The notes beneath the pieces are model-generated. The model was not told the origin of the DNA. It was given only the letters and a program-made list of their open reading frames with translations, and did no database searches. A DNA stretch of 64,000 nt from Acheta domesticus (taxonomy: Eukaryota > Arthropoda > Insecta > Orthoptera > Gryllidae): contig JAHLJT010000631.1 of the NCBI GenBank assembly GCA_031308135.1, positions 210,970,731 to 211,034,730 of the forward strand, in the 5' to 3' direction. The position numbers and the translations under genes were made by a program. Shown in pieces: positions 12,475 to 22,807 of this stretch (its first letter is position 1; every line of letters starts with the position of its first letter).

Positions 12475-12951
12475 TGTCCGTTTTCGTAGCCTTTGTCGTA
12501 AATTTGATTTTGGTCCGGTCCGAGGCATATTTAAATCGCTTTGAACAAACTTTCTTTTACGGAGCCGGGGTGTTAGCCCTGCGTCCAACCCCCATGTCCA
12601 ATCCTGGAGGCAGATGCTTTTTTGTCAGGGTTTTCATCCCTTAGGAAGGTTGGTTTCACCACACCTACGGAGGCCCCCCTCCCCCCTTGGTTTTCTGTCA
12701 GGGTTTTCCTTCCCTTAGCTCCGAGTTCCCGTTTTAAGGCGCCGGAAACTCGCCTTTCGTCCCTCCCTCTTCGTTACTCTGCGGGTTCTCACCACGCAGC
12801 GCATCCAGGGCCACCGCGAGGAGGTTTGGGAAGGGACTTGACTCAGCCTTGCTACAAAGGCTCCCCATTACAGGGGGACTTTTCCTGGCATTTAATAGTG
12901 TATACCTATGAGCCTCAGTATACCCCACCAGGACCCAAAGTCACCCATTTG

Positions 12952-12986
12952 GAAGTACTTCTTGAAGTGGTGCAACTTCACGACTT
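12952..12986. repeat. Target-site duplication, 5' flank of LINE
   Basis: This is the second copy of the 35-bp direct repeat found at 7772-7806. It lies immediately outside the 5' end of the minus-strand LINE. Confidence 0.75.
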
Positions 12987-13080
12987 TGTTTGGTTATTCA
13001 GTGACGGGTTCTTGACTCGCATTTTGAATTTTTCTTGTCCCTCACAACTCGCTTCAAATGTTCTCGCTTACCGTCTGTAA

Positions 13081-14392
13081 CGAAGAAAGTAGTTTCACTG
13101 TAGCTTCAATTGGTGACAAAATTAGTGAAAAAGTAATATTTTATCCGGGTATTGAGTTTAAATTTTGATACCAAGACTTTAAATGTCCACTGTGATGACA
13201 GCGTGTATGTAAAGAACAAAAATAAACGAAATATTAGAAATACTTCTCCCCAATAAAATAGTTTCATCGGCTTTGTAATTGGATCTCGACCTGGTTGTAG
13301 ATTGGATAGTGTGGAAAGTCTCTTAACCGTTCCTCCAATGCCATCGCATTGTCTTTCACCATGGGACGTCGCAAAAAATGCCATTCTACACTGACTCCGA
13401 AATCTTATTCAAGGAGACAGATATTTTTATTTTATTTAACCACAGGAAAAGTAAATAATTTTCCGACTGTAATCACAAAGTCGCAAATCTAATGACTCCC
13501 TAAAATCAAGTTTCACTAGTAAATCGCAGTTTATACGTCTTCTTATATTTTCTCTTCTTAAAATTATGGTCAGAAAGATTAAATGGATTGAAACATGTAT
13601 ATTACACGGTGACCACAACTGATGTTGCACATTGTACACTCATTTCATAGTACAAATACATACTCTTCACTCTACAAGATATATATTGCGACTGATGTCA
13701 AGGGACACGAGTGAAATTTTCTGAACAAGTATTTGTATGTTGTATTTTACGAGGAAGGAAGGTCAGGAGGGCGCAAAGGAACCCAGCAGTAATTCGTTTC
13801 GCTGACACGGGGAAAATAAGCTGTCGAATTCGTTTGGGTGTCACCCATCCCTTCTGGGATCAGAGTGAACATGTGAGATACTAATATTTCTTGAAACCCT
13901 AAACAGACGGTCAATCTTTTTATAGTTCTTCAGCACTTGGATCAAAGACTCACCGAACGCAGTTCGTTAGGGCATAGGCAGCACGGTGTAAGATGGGCAG
14001 GGAGAGCGCGCCCTCATGCGTACAATGGATTTGTTTTTAGAACGTGCGTGTGCAGTGCCCACTTTTTTCTTGTATTTTATAGAAAATTGAACAAGAAGTA
14101 CATCTATTTTTTCAAGTCTTTATCTGATCAAGTTCACATAGAAATTTTCAAGAAAAAAATTACAATTTTGTTAATGAAATATGTTTTGAAAATTTTATTA
14201 GCAGAGGAATAAAATACATTTCAAAATGTTAAGTGCAACAAACCAGGAATTTTTTATATTTAGTACATTTGGAACAACAATTGATCATACTTCGCGAAGT
14301 ATGCGTAAATTCCAAAATTCAGTACAGACATAACTATAAAAATAATCAATTCTCAGGAAAATAAAAAAAAGTCTCTTTTTTGATGTCCATAT
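13081..14392. other. Intergenic DNA, nothing recognised
   Basis: Short chance ORFs only. There is no repeat shared with the rest of the window that I can identify. The region ends exactly where the duplicated 15-kb composite begins at TGTGGCGGC (14393). Confidence 0.5.
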
Positions 14393-15756
14393 TGTGGCGG
14401 CCTATAGCGGTGCCTTAATAAATTTACTACAAAAAACTTCTTTTTTTCGTACTCTCAGGCAGACGCACGTGCGCTTCCCCCGCTCGCCTCGGCCCAGCCG
14501 CGTTCCACCACGCCCGTTGTCCTCTGCTGTCAGAGTCGCACCCTCAGCCGGCCTGGTAAAGACAATTTATGGCCGTCAAAGGCCACTTGACGAAACCACT
14601 CCACTGAATGCACCTTTTGTGACCCAACCCCCGCCGATCCTGGGGCGCCCCCCTCGCTTCCACGCCTGTCGCGATAATTTCAGAAAGTCCGAACCCCTTT
14701 GCCATACAATAATTGCTCAATAGGAATGCCACCCCCCCCCCGACGAACGCAGCTGCGTTCCGGTCAACAAAGAAAGCATTTCGGGAGAGAGAGAGAGAGA
14801 ATTCAGAAAATTTTCCACAAATCCTCGGACCGCCATTCGTCTAAATTAATTCTGCGACGCAGTAAGATACGACCAATGAGAGGTTTCAAAAAGTAGGTCA
14901 GCGAGCCCAGGAAAAACTTAGGAGGGGGAAAATATGGAGAGGGACGGATTCCCAAAATCGTAAGGACACTAACACGAGAGTTACGAGAGGGAGGTAGTCG
15001 TGAGAGCGACCACGCGTGAGCGTCGGCTGCGAAAGTAACGCTTAAAAAGCGAGCGCTCTAAGTTACGAGAGGGCGCTTCGCGACCGAAACTCGTTGCCTA
15101 AGTCGGGCGAACGAGCCGCGAGTATCAGGAGCTAGCCTACGGTCCGCGCCAGCGATTAAATGCTGTAGTATCGCTCGTCTTAGCCGTAATGAGAGACGAA
15201 CACGGACTCGTCCAGCGTCTTGGTGGCGAGACGCCAAGGGGACCTCGGGGCAAGCAGTGACCGCGGGAAGATATCCACCTTCCCGTTGCAACACAGCAGC
15301 TAGTAAGACAACGCCCGTGGAAGACGCCAAGGCCACCGACCTCAACGTGGACACCCCAGTTCACGCTCGTCCACGGATAAGACTTTTTACGCACGCCCGC
15401 GCTTTGGGGCGCCCCGCCTCGAGACGAGGCGGAAAATGCCATCGAACTTTTAAAGTGTTTGGTCTTTCTTTATGTTGTTTGTTTGTTTGTTATTGTTAAA
15501 ATTAAGCGATGCCGCGCAATGGCATATTTTTTTTTGTAGAGTGTAACCGAAGTGTCATTAACTTTCTTTTATTTTATTTTTCCTTTTTACCGAGCTCAAT
15601 AGGTAGGGTGTGATCCCACCTCATGGGATTTTTTTTATGTAACTTCCCCGGCCGTAGGTAGGAAATAAATGTATCATTTTATTTTACTGCCCAGTTACGG
15701 CTCATCATTTAAAGTAGTCGTTGCACCTGCACCGCTCTTTCACCCTTACCGTTGCA
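14393..15756 (+). mobile_element. LTR-like sequence of an LTR retrotransposon (copy 1)
   Basis: It begins TGTGGCGGCCTAT, contains a GC-rich middle, an AATAAA at about 15663 and a run of promoter/leader-like sequence, and ends around TTGCA at 15756. It is followed by CCCAACGTGGGGC at 15767-15779, which matches the 3' part of the primer-binding site for tRNA-Lys known in other LTR elements, and then by a gag-like frame. A copy of the starting motif in inverted form (GATAGCCGCCACG) lies at about 15787-15799. No second LTR was found, so the element is a 5' fragment. The exact LTR end is inferred. Confidence 0.5.
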
Positions 15757-15876
15757 ATTCGGCTTTCCCAACGTGGGGCCTCCATAGATAGCCGCCACGA
15801 CGTTGCAATATTTAAGAAAAAAATATCGTATATTTTGAAAAAAAGTCATGTCAACTCTTGTGGGATTTGACATGGA

Positions 15877-16201
15877 ATGGCTTCTCTACAGGATGACCAG
15901 AAGCTCCCATTACAAATTAATACTCCAGATTCCATGAAGAATGGCAGATCCAGTTCTTCGAGGGGAGGGAAGAGAAAGTCTTCGAGAAAAGGGAGTTTAA
16001 ATGTTACTACCGGGCTCGAAATTCGAACTACCTGTGGCGTCACTACAGACGCCCGGCGCGGCGTCAGCCCACGGGACTCGTTTCTCCACGTTTGTGGTGA
16101 AACTGTCTAGTGAGGAAGACATCACCTGTCGCACATTAGAGTATTTTAATAGTGCAGTAACTCCCGAAAAGTCGTTTGATGATTGTCAAAAATCTTATTA
16201 A
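15877..16201 (+). pseudogene. Gag-like 5' coding start of LTR element (copy 1)
   Basis: ATG at 15877 opens a frame MASLQDDQKLPLQ..., rich in Ser/Arg/Lys (SSSSRGGKRKSSRKGS). A one-base difference near 16012 moves it to the frame continuing ...FELPVASLQTPGA to the stop at 16199-16201. In copy 2 the downstream half is in one frame from 34015. Its position just after an LTR and primer-site-like sequence suggests a gag N-terminus, but no capsid or zinc-knuckle motif is reached before the R4-like fragment begins. Function is inferred from position only. Confidence 0.35.
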
Positions 16202-16204
16202 TAT

Positions 16205-18570
16205 CTGATAAAAATCTGATTAGCCTTTACGTGATGTGGAATAAATAAATTATAAAACTTGCTTTGTCTAAAAATTTTAAAGGTACCTTTTATTTTCAGA
16301 AAAAACAAAGAAAGTCTTAAATTGTGGTACACTGTCAAAAGCCTTCTGGTAGTCAATCCAAGCCATGCTTAAATTACGTTTTCGTTTCTTTACATCATTC
16401 AAAATTATTTTATTCAGAAGCAAGATTTCCTTACAGCCATAGGAACCTTTACGATATCCTTTCTGTTCAACTGGCAATGCCCAGCTGGCAATGATGGTTC
16501 TTCTCTAGGTGCCTATACATTTTGTCAGCAATGACTGCAGTTATGAGTTTGTACATTACTGGCAAGCAAGTAATTGGCCTGTAGTTCTTCGCCAAAGAGC
16601 TGTCTCCTCCTTTGGGTAGCAAATACGTAATGCCGCGAGTGAGCCATTCGGGGAGTTCTTTAGGGTTTTCTAAAATTTTATTAACAGCCTTTGCAAGATG
16701 AGAATGTAGTGCTGTTAATTTCTTAATCCAATAAATCTGGATCTTATCAACCCCAGGGGATTTCCAGATTCCCATATTCTTAATTGTTTGTCATAGGTCC
16801 TCTTTCGAGAATCCTTGAACATGTTCCACTGTTTCCACGAGTCCATTGGCAGCATCAACTTCAGATTGGAGCCACGATGCGTCTTTGTTGTAGAATCTGG
16901 TTTCCTCCCAGATTCCTGACCAAAATGTTTCGACGTCATCTTTTGAAGGAGGAGCAGCATTGCCATTCGGTTTTTGAGTCAGACTGCGATAGAATCTCTT
17001 CGCGTCTGTTTCAAACAACCGGTTCTGTACACGGAAATCGATTCTACGTTTGTACCGTCTTATTCGTTGAGCCCATGATGGATTTTTCTTTTAGCTTTTC
17101 AGCTACCATTAGCCTTGTTGTGTCATTGTCAATTAGGTATTTTTGTTCAACATGGAGTATTTTTTGTTGAGCTTTGTGCGTGTGGTTTGACTTAGAAGAT
17201 GCCTCGACTAGGAGTGATATTTCACGCCGTGTGTCGGCTATCCGTTTCATAATTCTTTTCATCTACGGAGGTACGGAGCTTTTTACTCTGTCTGGCTGTC
17301 GGCCATCGGTGTTCTTGGCTGGTCCCAAGATTATCTGAGATACTAGATATCCAGTTGCATACACGATGTGATTGATTTCAGTAATATCTAGATCTCTACT
17401 TGAGGTCTCTACAACCTCATTTAAGACAGAATTCGCTGTTTCTATCACTCTCTTAGCTTTAGCATTTTCGTAAATTCTCAACAGTGCACGAGATTCGAAT
17501 GGAAGTAGACTAACTCGTTCTATCTCGCATCGGAGGAGGTCCCGCATCATGTCCTTATCGTGTGACTCATGGCCAGATGAATTTTCACCACTGACGGATG
17601 TTTTATTTTGAAGTGGATCATCGTTTTCAGGGATATTAGATGGTTCTAAATGTTCGTCATGTGGATGGTTTGATTGATGAACATACTCTGCGTTTCTCTG
17701 GATGTCTGCAAGTTGTTCTGCTGTGAATTTTCCACTGCTGAGTATGTATCGTCGTTGACTGGCAAGCTTCTTTGAGTCTAGGGTAGGTCTCATATCTGGG
17801 TTCCGCTCTCTCCATATCTTAAAAACTTCTATTTCTGAGCCCACATTTTTCGCTTTTGCATAGTAAAAGCACCACATCACCTCCATTAATTCATCCCGGG
17901 TCCCTCTCTGACGATGGCTTAGAGCTACTGCCGGCTCTGGGTCCCTGGGACTAACATCCGTGGGATGGCCAGACGTCGACAAGGTGACATTAGCTCGGTT
18001 CCTGAGCAGGTATGGGACATTGGTAGGACAAGGCACGTTAAGGTTCATTACATTGCTTGTTCTATCCATTTTGCTCATTGGTTTGAATTGAAGATTCGCA
18101 GGACGCAAGTTCAAGTTCACAGACCACAATTAACCCTCGGGTTGTTTCCTGACATCCGTTACTGCGACCCACAGTGGCCTCGGGACATCCCCCCGCAGGG
18201 CCAGCAAGGGGTCCCTCCGATCGCCAGTCGGCATTACTAAACCCTACGGGATTTTCACTGACTGCTGAAGGCAGCCTCCTTCGCTGGCTAATGCAAGGTT
18301 CGGGCCTCCACTCTAATCAGTGGCCTGGTGTGCCAACCCAGTTTCTCTCCCGTACCCTCCATGGGCCGATAACAGGAAGTCCAAAGGTTCCCTTCCCTCT
18401 CTACTTACTTCCCACTCTCCTCAAAATGGAGTACTTCTTCGTCGGACCCCTCACCTTCAACCTATTCAGCAAGGGAGACCCTACCAGTAGCTAGGCTACC
18501 ACTGACATAGCTCTCAGGCTCATGGGGGTACTCAAGCTCCACCACCAACTCCAAGGTCGTGTACTCCCTA
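16205..18570 (-). mobile_element. R4/Dong-like LINE, 3'-truncated (copy 1)
   Basis: The minus strand carries a GC-rich 5' leader (about 18570-18079), then a single long broken coding region that stops in the middle of the reverse transcriptase at about 16290. The wording of the RT ([40 protein letters not shown]) is what I associate with R4/Dong-type elements, which normally carry a restriction-like endonuclease at the C-terminus. That part is absent. Clade assignment is from memory and should be tested. Loss of the 3' rather than the 5' end is unusual for LINEs. Confidence 0.7.
16277..18078 (-). pseudogene. R4/Dong-like polyprotein, stops and frameshifts (copy 1)
   Basis: From the ATG at 18078 the first segment (to 17263) contains RDELMEVMWCFYYAKAKN and WRERNPDMRPTLDSKKLASQ, a conserved N-terminal region of this LINE type. 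An in-frame TAG (17263-17265, replacing a probable Trp) is followed by MKRIMKRIADTRREIS (17262-17044), RLFETDAKRFYRSL (about 17018-16791), and the RT fingers KSPGVDKIQIYWIKKLTA with [19 protein letters not shown] (16775-16467). Motif A follows as [13 protein letters not shown] (16477-16277). The catalytic ADD box, thumb and nuclease are missing. At least three frame breaks exist, and most differ between the two copies, pointing to sequence error as well as decay. Confidence 0.75.
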
Positions 18571-18578
18571 GGTGGAGT

Positions 18579-18580
18579 TG

Positions 18581-18621
<41 letters not shown>

Positions 18622-18624
18622 GTT
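18579..18624. repeat. (ATT)n microsatellite
   Basis: A run of TTATTATTA repeats lies between the R4-like leader and the 75-bp minisatellite. The same run is present in copy 2 (about 36652-36698) with a length difference. Confidence 0.9.
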
Positions 18625-19071
18625 ATTTCACAAATATTTTTGCGTGCTAATTTTGATACCACCGTCGTCTACCCGATAGATGATTCTATTTACTTAAATA
18701 TTTCACGAATATTTTCGCGCGATAATTATAAAATTACCTTCGGTTATCCAATTAATGTTTCTAGATACCTACATATTTCACGAATATTTTCGCGCGCTAA
18801 TTTTGTGAATACCGTCATCTACACAATAGACGTCTGTAGCTATCTAATTGTGCCAGAAATATTTTCGCGCGCTTATTTTGAGGTCACCGTTGTCTGTCAA
18901 ATAGGTCTCTAGCTATCTAAATATTTCACAAATATTTTCGCGTGCTAATTTGAGATCGCCATTGTCTACCCAACAGACACCTCAAGTTATGTAAACATAC
19001 CACGAATATCTTCGCGCGCCAATTTTGAGATAACTGTCTTCTACCCAATAGAGGCATCTGATCTTTCCTTC
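18625..19071 (+). repeat. 75-bp minisatellite with open 25-residue period (copy 1)
   Basis: Six diverged units start at 18625, 18700, 18775, 18850, 18923 and 18997. Each contains ATTTCACGAATATTTTCGCG or a close variant and a second conserved part like CGTCGTCTACCCGATAGA. Because 75 is a multiple of three, the forward frame of the first four units stays open and repeats 25 residues with a core ISRIFSRANF; it ends at 18912 when the spacing drops to 73. No start codon or splice context convinces me that it is translated. Confidence 0.8.
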
Positions 19072-19465
19072 CCATTCCTTGTCCTATCCTCACCCCTCAC
19101 ACATGCTTACATCTCCGTGCACTACACTACAACACATAGCGGGAGACTGGTGGGGTGCTTAGAGCCTGTCCCGACTGGGGTTGCGCCCTGCTGGTGGGCG
19201 GTACCTGAGGAAAACGCGCTATCACACGGTAGGTCGGCGCCGGATCTCACAATACAGAGGGACAAGAACACAACCACATACCGAGCAAAATGCACTACAG
19301 TTACGGTACAAATTACCTTATCAGTTGACACTAGTCAGTCAATCATCCAATAAAAGGTTAATGAAGGAAGAAACTCGATGATTGGAAAAAGATTTCGGTG
19401 CCCCTAGCTCACAAAATAATTTGCCAGGATCTTGTGGGATTGGAGGAAAAACTATTTGAAAATGA
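19072..19465. other. Unassigned DNA between minisatellite and family A
   Basis: No feature was recognised. The same stretch is present in copy 2 (about 37138-37536), with three single-base differences around 19158-19190. Confidence 0.5.
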
Positions 19466-20490
19466 ACTAGTGGTGCTACAGAATGGCACAGAGTTTCCCG
19501 TACTAGTTTTCTATTTCTTTGGGTCTTCGCTAGCTATTCGGAATTGCCACATACTCTTTCTTGCCAGCTGTCATCTATCACCGCCAAAAGTACATTTTTT
19601 TGTCATTTTCTTAATTTTTTGGTTTCGTATTGGTAGAACGGAAATATTAATTTTAGAATATTAAAGAACACAAAAACCTAGTCCTAAATGGCAATTTTCT
19701 TTTAAAAATTATGTGCCGTTTAAAAGAAAATGGCGTTTTAGCGCTATTAAAGATGGGAAATTTGAAGCTCATTTTCACAGATAATTTTTGTTTTCAAAAT
19801 ACTTCATTTGAAGTCATTTGAAGCAGGTACACTCACAAATATAATAATATTTACAAATTGCTGGTAATGTGCATATTAAAGATGTGAGAGATCTTTCAAA
19901 AAATTACATTTATATAATTTTTAAAAAAACAAAATAATCCTCGAAATAAACTTTACGTCATATTAAAGACTGCAATTAGCATTATCCGAAAAGTTTGAAG
20001 AAAAAATTGTAGCAATTTATGAGAAAATGGCGTTTGAGTGTTTCTGAAAATGCGAAATTTTGAGCTACTTTTGACAGAAAACGGTTGTGTTTTCGATAAA
20101 CTTTACTTGACATTATTTAAAGTACATGTACTCATAAATGTAATAATGTGAACAATTCGCCGCCACTGTAAATATTAACGACGTGAGAGACAAGTAAAAA
20201 AATACGTTTTTGCCATTTTTAAAAAAACAAAAGAATGCAGCAATATAGCATTTATGTCATCTCATAGGGTACATTTAGCACTATACCTACCAAAAGTTTA
20301 AAGATCAAATTTGGAGCCGTTTTTGAGAAAATTTAGTTTTTGTAATTTTTTAAAATTGCACTTATTGCACGCAATATGGCGCGAAAACTACAAAAATTTT
20401 CAGAACAATGTACATGGCCTTAAACAAAGAACTCACTTTGGAGAGCACATTTTATTTGAAGGAAAAATCTCTATCTTCAATTTTGTAGTT
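19466..20490 (+). repeat. Family A, left part (copy 1)
   Basis: Family A is an unnamed, non-coding interspersed repeat of about 1.62 kb. It starts ACTAGTGGTGCTACAGAATG and ends ...TATACGGGAAAGTAAAA. The left 1 kb lies here and the right 0.57 kb resumes at 25758; the Jockey LINE sits between them. The uninterrupted copy at 55881-57504 shows the empty site. Recurrent motifs are GAGAAAATGGCGTTT, TTGGAGCCGTTTTTGAG and AAACTTTACTTGACATTAT. Confidence 0.8.
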
Positions 20491-20798
20491 AGTCTAGTTC
20501 GAGTCGCCGAGGTGTTCGCATCGAGACCGAGGCAGCTCCTATCGCTACTTGACTTTGCCTACGGGCGATAAGCGAACGGAGTACGAAAACTACAAGTGCA
20601 AACGTTTTGTGTGTTATATTGTACCATTATACAGTCCAAAGCCATTAACTATAGTTTTCTCTATAAACAGTGAAGTGAATAAAACATTTGTGGGTGAATG
20701 TTAACAAACAGTGCCCCTCTACGGGGCAATTAATAAAAGACGCCACGGACGTCTTAAACGACCCAGAATCACACCTGGTGAGCCACAACGAGGAAACA

Positions 20799-21539
20799 AT
20801 GGAAGATGAAGCAGCATCTCATACGCAACAAATTCAACACTTGCAAATGCAACTGCAATTACAACAACAAATGCAGCGGATGGAACATCATTATCAGCTA
20901 CAACTTCAGCAATTACAACTCCAGCTCTCATTGCAACCACAGCAATTACAAAGTCAGAATTGGCAACTTCCACAAGAACAACGCGAAGGACACCAGCTAC
21001 AATCACAGCCGCCAGTACAAATTCAACAGACGGGAACTACGCCTCAAGACAAGCTACATTTCCAACAATCACAACCCCAGCAACAATCCGAAGCAACAGC
21101 TTCCGATGTAAACATCAACCAACCGGTCAGGAATAACTTTGCAAATAATCCTAGGGCCTTAACCAAGGGCTCGTGGCAAAATTATCCATCAACCCGTTTG
21201 AAGAGACACAACTCAGAAGACGTCGTTGCTGAAGATGATAGAAGGGTAAGGCAAAAGACAGCGTCTAGCGCGACTGATCCAATACTTTCTCAAAACAAAT
21301 TTAGTGCGCTTAGTGTGGAAAGCATACCCGATAATATTGAGGAAGAACCCAAAAAGTCAGTAGTTCCTCCTATTTTTGTTCCAAATGTCACAAATGTACC
21401 AGATATGATCAAGTTTATCGAAGAAGTGGTTGAAGGGCAGGAATATCAAATAAAAGCATTGTCAGATGATAAAGTTAAAATATTACCCGCGTCTCCTGAA
21501 ACATATTGTGATATACCAAAATATATAATATTTTGTTAA
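20799..21539 (+). pseudogene. Jockey ORF1, N-terminal part (copy 1)
   Basis: ORF1 proteins of Jockey elements bind element RNA and form ribonucleoprotein particles. I take the ATG at 20799 (MEDEAASHTQQIQ), although the frame is open upstream to 20688. The first about 100 residues are very Gln-rich (LQLQQQMQRMEHHYQLQ), followed by a polar linker. Then comes a folded region PPIFVPNVTNVPDMIKFIEE, where the Jockey gag core usually begins. The frame ends IPKYIIFC-stop at 21537-21539, exactly where the LTR-like insert starts, so the PRE_C2HC and zinc-knuckle region is missing. It is identical in copy 2. Confidence 0.75.
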
Positions 21540-22545
21540 TAATATTGGCTGTAAATGAGTTGGACAAAAGGGTATGCAAATGGCGATATACAGCCTTAGC
21601 AACGCCGGCGTAGTGGTTGGCAAGGTCAACAAGCTGCATTCAGGCCTTGAATAGGTGGGGGCGCTGGCTAGATAGATAAAATAATGTGTGATTGGTCTGA
21701 AAAGGAATAACTGTCGAGGGCGTGGCTACTTGGTTTGATAAGAGATGAATGGATTGGCTGAGGGAGAATAGACTGTCTAATTTTGTCGTTTTGTTTTAAA
21801 AAAGAGGAACGAAGGACGGATACCGAAGCGTTGAGGACGAAAGAACAGGGAGAACTGGACATTCTGATAGTGGTCGTCGAGTAGTAAAGACCGCTCGCGA
21901 GATCAGCATTAGTGAAGTAGGACTTGTAAGTTTCGAGTGAGACTCAATAGTTTTTCGGAATCGGGAAGTTCGATTAGGACTTTGAAAGTTTTTTCTTATA
22001 TTGCGGTTTTGGGCTTTAATGTTTTACCGCTAGTTGGGGAAGACTAGGAACTCTGAATACCAATTAAGAACCGGTAGATATTCTAGTCAGTGAGGGCTGG
22101 ATGCGTCGGCAACGTCGCAAGATTAGAAGAGAGAAGCGGAACTTGGGATCGCCTACATTCAAGTGAGAAGATACTGCGGGGCGTCGGCGACCAAGACGGT
22201 AAATAAGTACTGCAGTATAAAAGATATATTTTAAAACGAGGTCATGACCTAAGGACAAAAACAATTGTAAATATTGTTAAATTGTTGAATTTTTTTCTTT
22301 GGAAATGAAAAGATTTTCATTTAGTCAATCAAAATTGTTAAATAGTTAGAAATAGATAATTATTCCCTTTCAGATTCCTCGCCATACTGTACATTTGGCA
22401 GATCAAGTAATCGGCTATCTAGGCGATAGCGATTATCCATAACGGGACCCATTGACCCAGCTAGCCGGACATTTATACATTTGTTGAAATTAGCTGTGGA
22501 AGGATTGGTCATTTTTAATTAACGTAACCTGTTCCTGGCGCCCAA
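21534..22545 (+). mobile_element. LTR-PBS fragment inside Jockey ORF1 (copy 1)
   Basis: About 1 kb of unrelated sequence replaces the middle of ORF1. It begins TGTTAATAATATTGGC and ends near TTAATTAACGTAACC, followed by TGGCGCCCAA at 22536-22545. That ten-base motif is the start of the tRNA-Lys primer-binding site known from retroviruses and LTR elements. A TATA-like AGTATAAAAG at about 22213 and a GC-rich middle fit an LTR. Since the primer site is retained and the rest is absent, it is not a simple solo LTR. The ends are approximate. Confidence 0.45.
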
Positions 22546-22548
22546 AAT

Positions 22549-22807
22549 TTTAATATAAATAACACAAACTCAATATCGTGAACATATTTACTCGCAGACT
22601 AATAGCCAAAAGACATATGCAGATGTCACGCGACTCAAGCATGTACACCAAGAAGTAAATCAACACAACAATAATCAACAATCTGTGCTAAATATCATTC
22701 AATGTTCTTTCGAAAGATTCGAAAATGTCCTACTGCAACAAAGCCAACAAATTAACTCTCTTCTCAATCTTCTGACCTCATTAGTTTCCAAGCTTTCAAA
22801 TGGGTAA
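22549..22807 (+). pseudogene. Jockey ORF1, C-terminal tail (copy 1)
   Basis: After the LTR-like insert a forward frame resumes: TQYREHIYSQTNSQKTYADV, then a Gln/Asn-rich stretch and a coiled-coil-like end FERFENVLLQQSQQINSLLN, finishing ...SNG-TAA at 22805-22807. The KTYADV-type motif and the C-terminal helix are typical of Jockey ORF1. The stop overlaps the ORF2 start by eight bases, an arrangement known for LINE translation coupling. Confidence 0.7.

Larger units (their letters stand above)
7807..12951 (-). mobile_element. RTE-like non-LTR retrotransposon (LINE), broken
   Basis: The element reads on the minus strand: 5' end near 12951, GC-richer leader 12951-12475, endonuclease frame, nested insert, reverse transcriptase, and a (GAA)n tail (TTC on +) at about 7807-7832. 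It is bounded by a 35-bp direct repeat (7772-7806 and 12952-12986, one mismatch) that I read as the target-site duplication. The endonuclease/RT type matches the proteins often labelled craniofacial-development-protein-2-like in arthropods, probably RTE or a neighbouring clade; the clade is inference. The insert of about 1.96 kb (9967-11928) replaces the end of the endonuclease and the linker. Several frameshifts make it inactive. Confidence 0.85.
7709..13080 (+). pseudogene. Open frame split by LINE insertion (7709-7806 and 12987-13080)
   Basis: Ignoring the LINE and one copy of its 35-bp target duplication, a single forward frame runs from 7709, just after an acceptor-like AATAAACAG, through 7806 and then 12987 to a TAA at 13078-13080, about 64 codons. 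The left part contains FLRYWPAVPVDDAVIEV and the right part continues VWLFSDGFLTRIL. It resembles a C-terminal exon, but I do not recognise the family. It could also be coding debris of an older transposon or an open frame by chance. As the sequence stands, the LINE destroys it. Confidence 0.3.

Noticed and set aside
15058..15499. Overlapping frames in the GC-rich LTR
   Set aside because: They lie in the untranslated LTR, are in conflicting frames, and are not conserved in frame between the two copies.
18559..18912. Possible secreted or membrane protein starting with poly-Ile
   Set aside because: The poly-Ile is an (ATT)n microsatellite. The only point of interest is the 25-residue period, reported separately.
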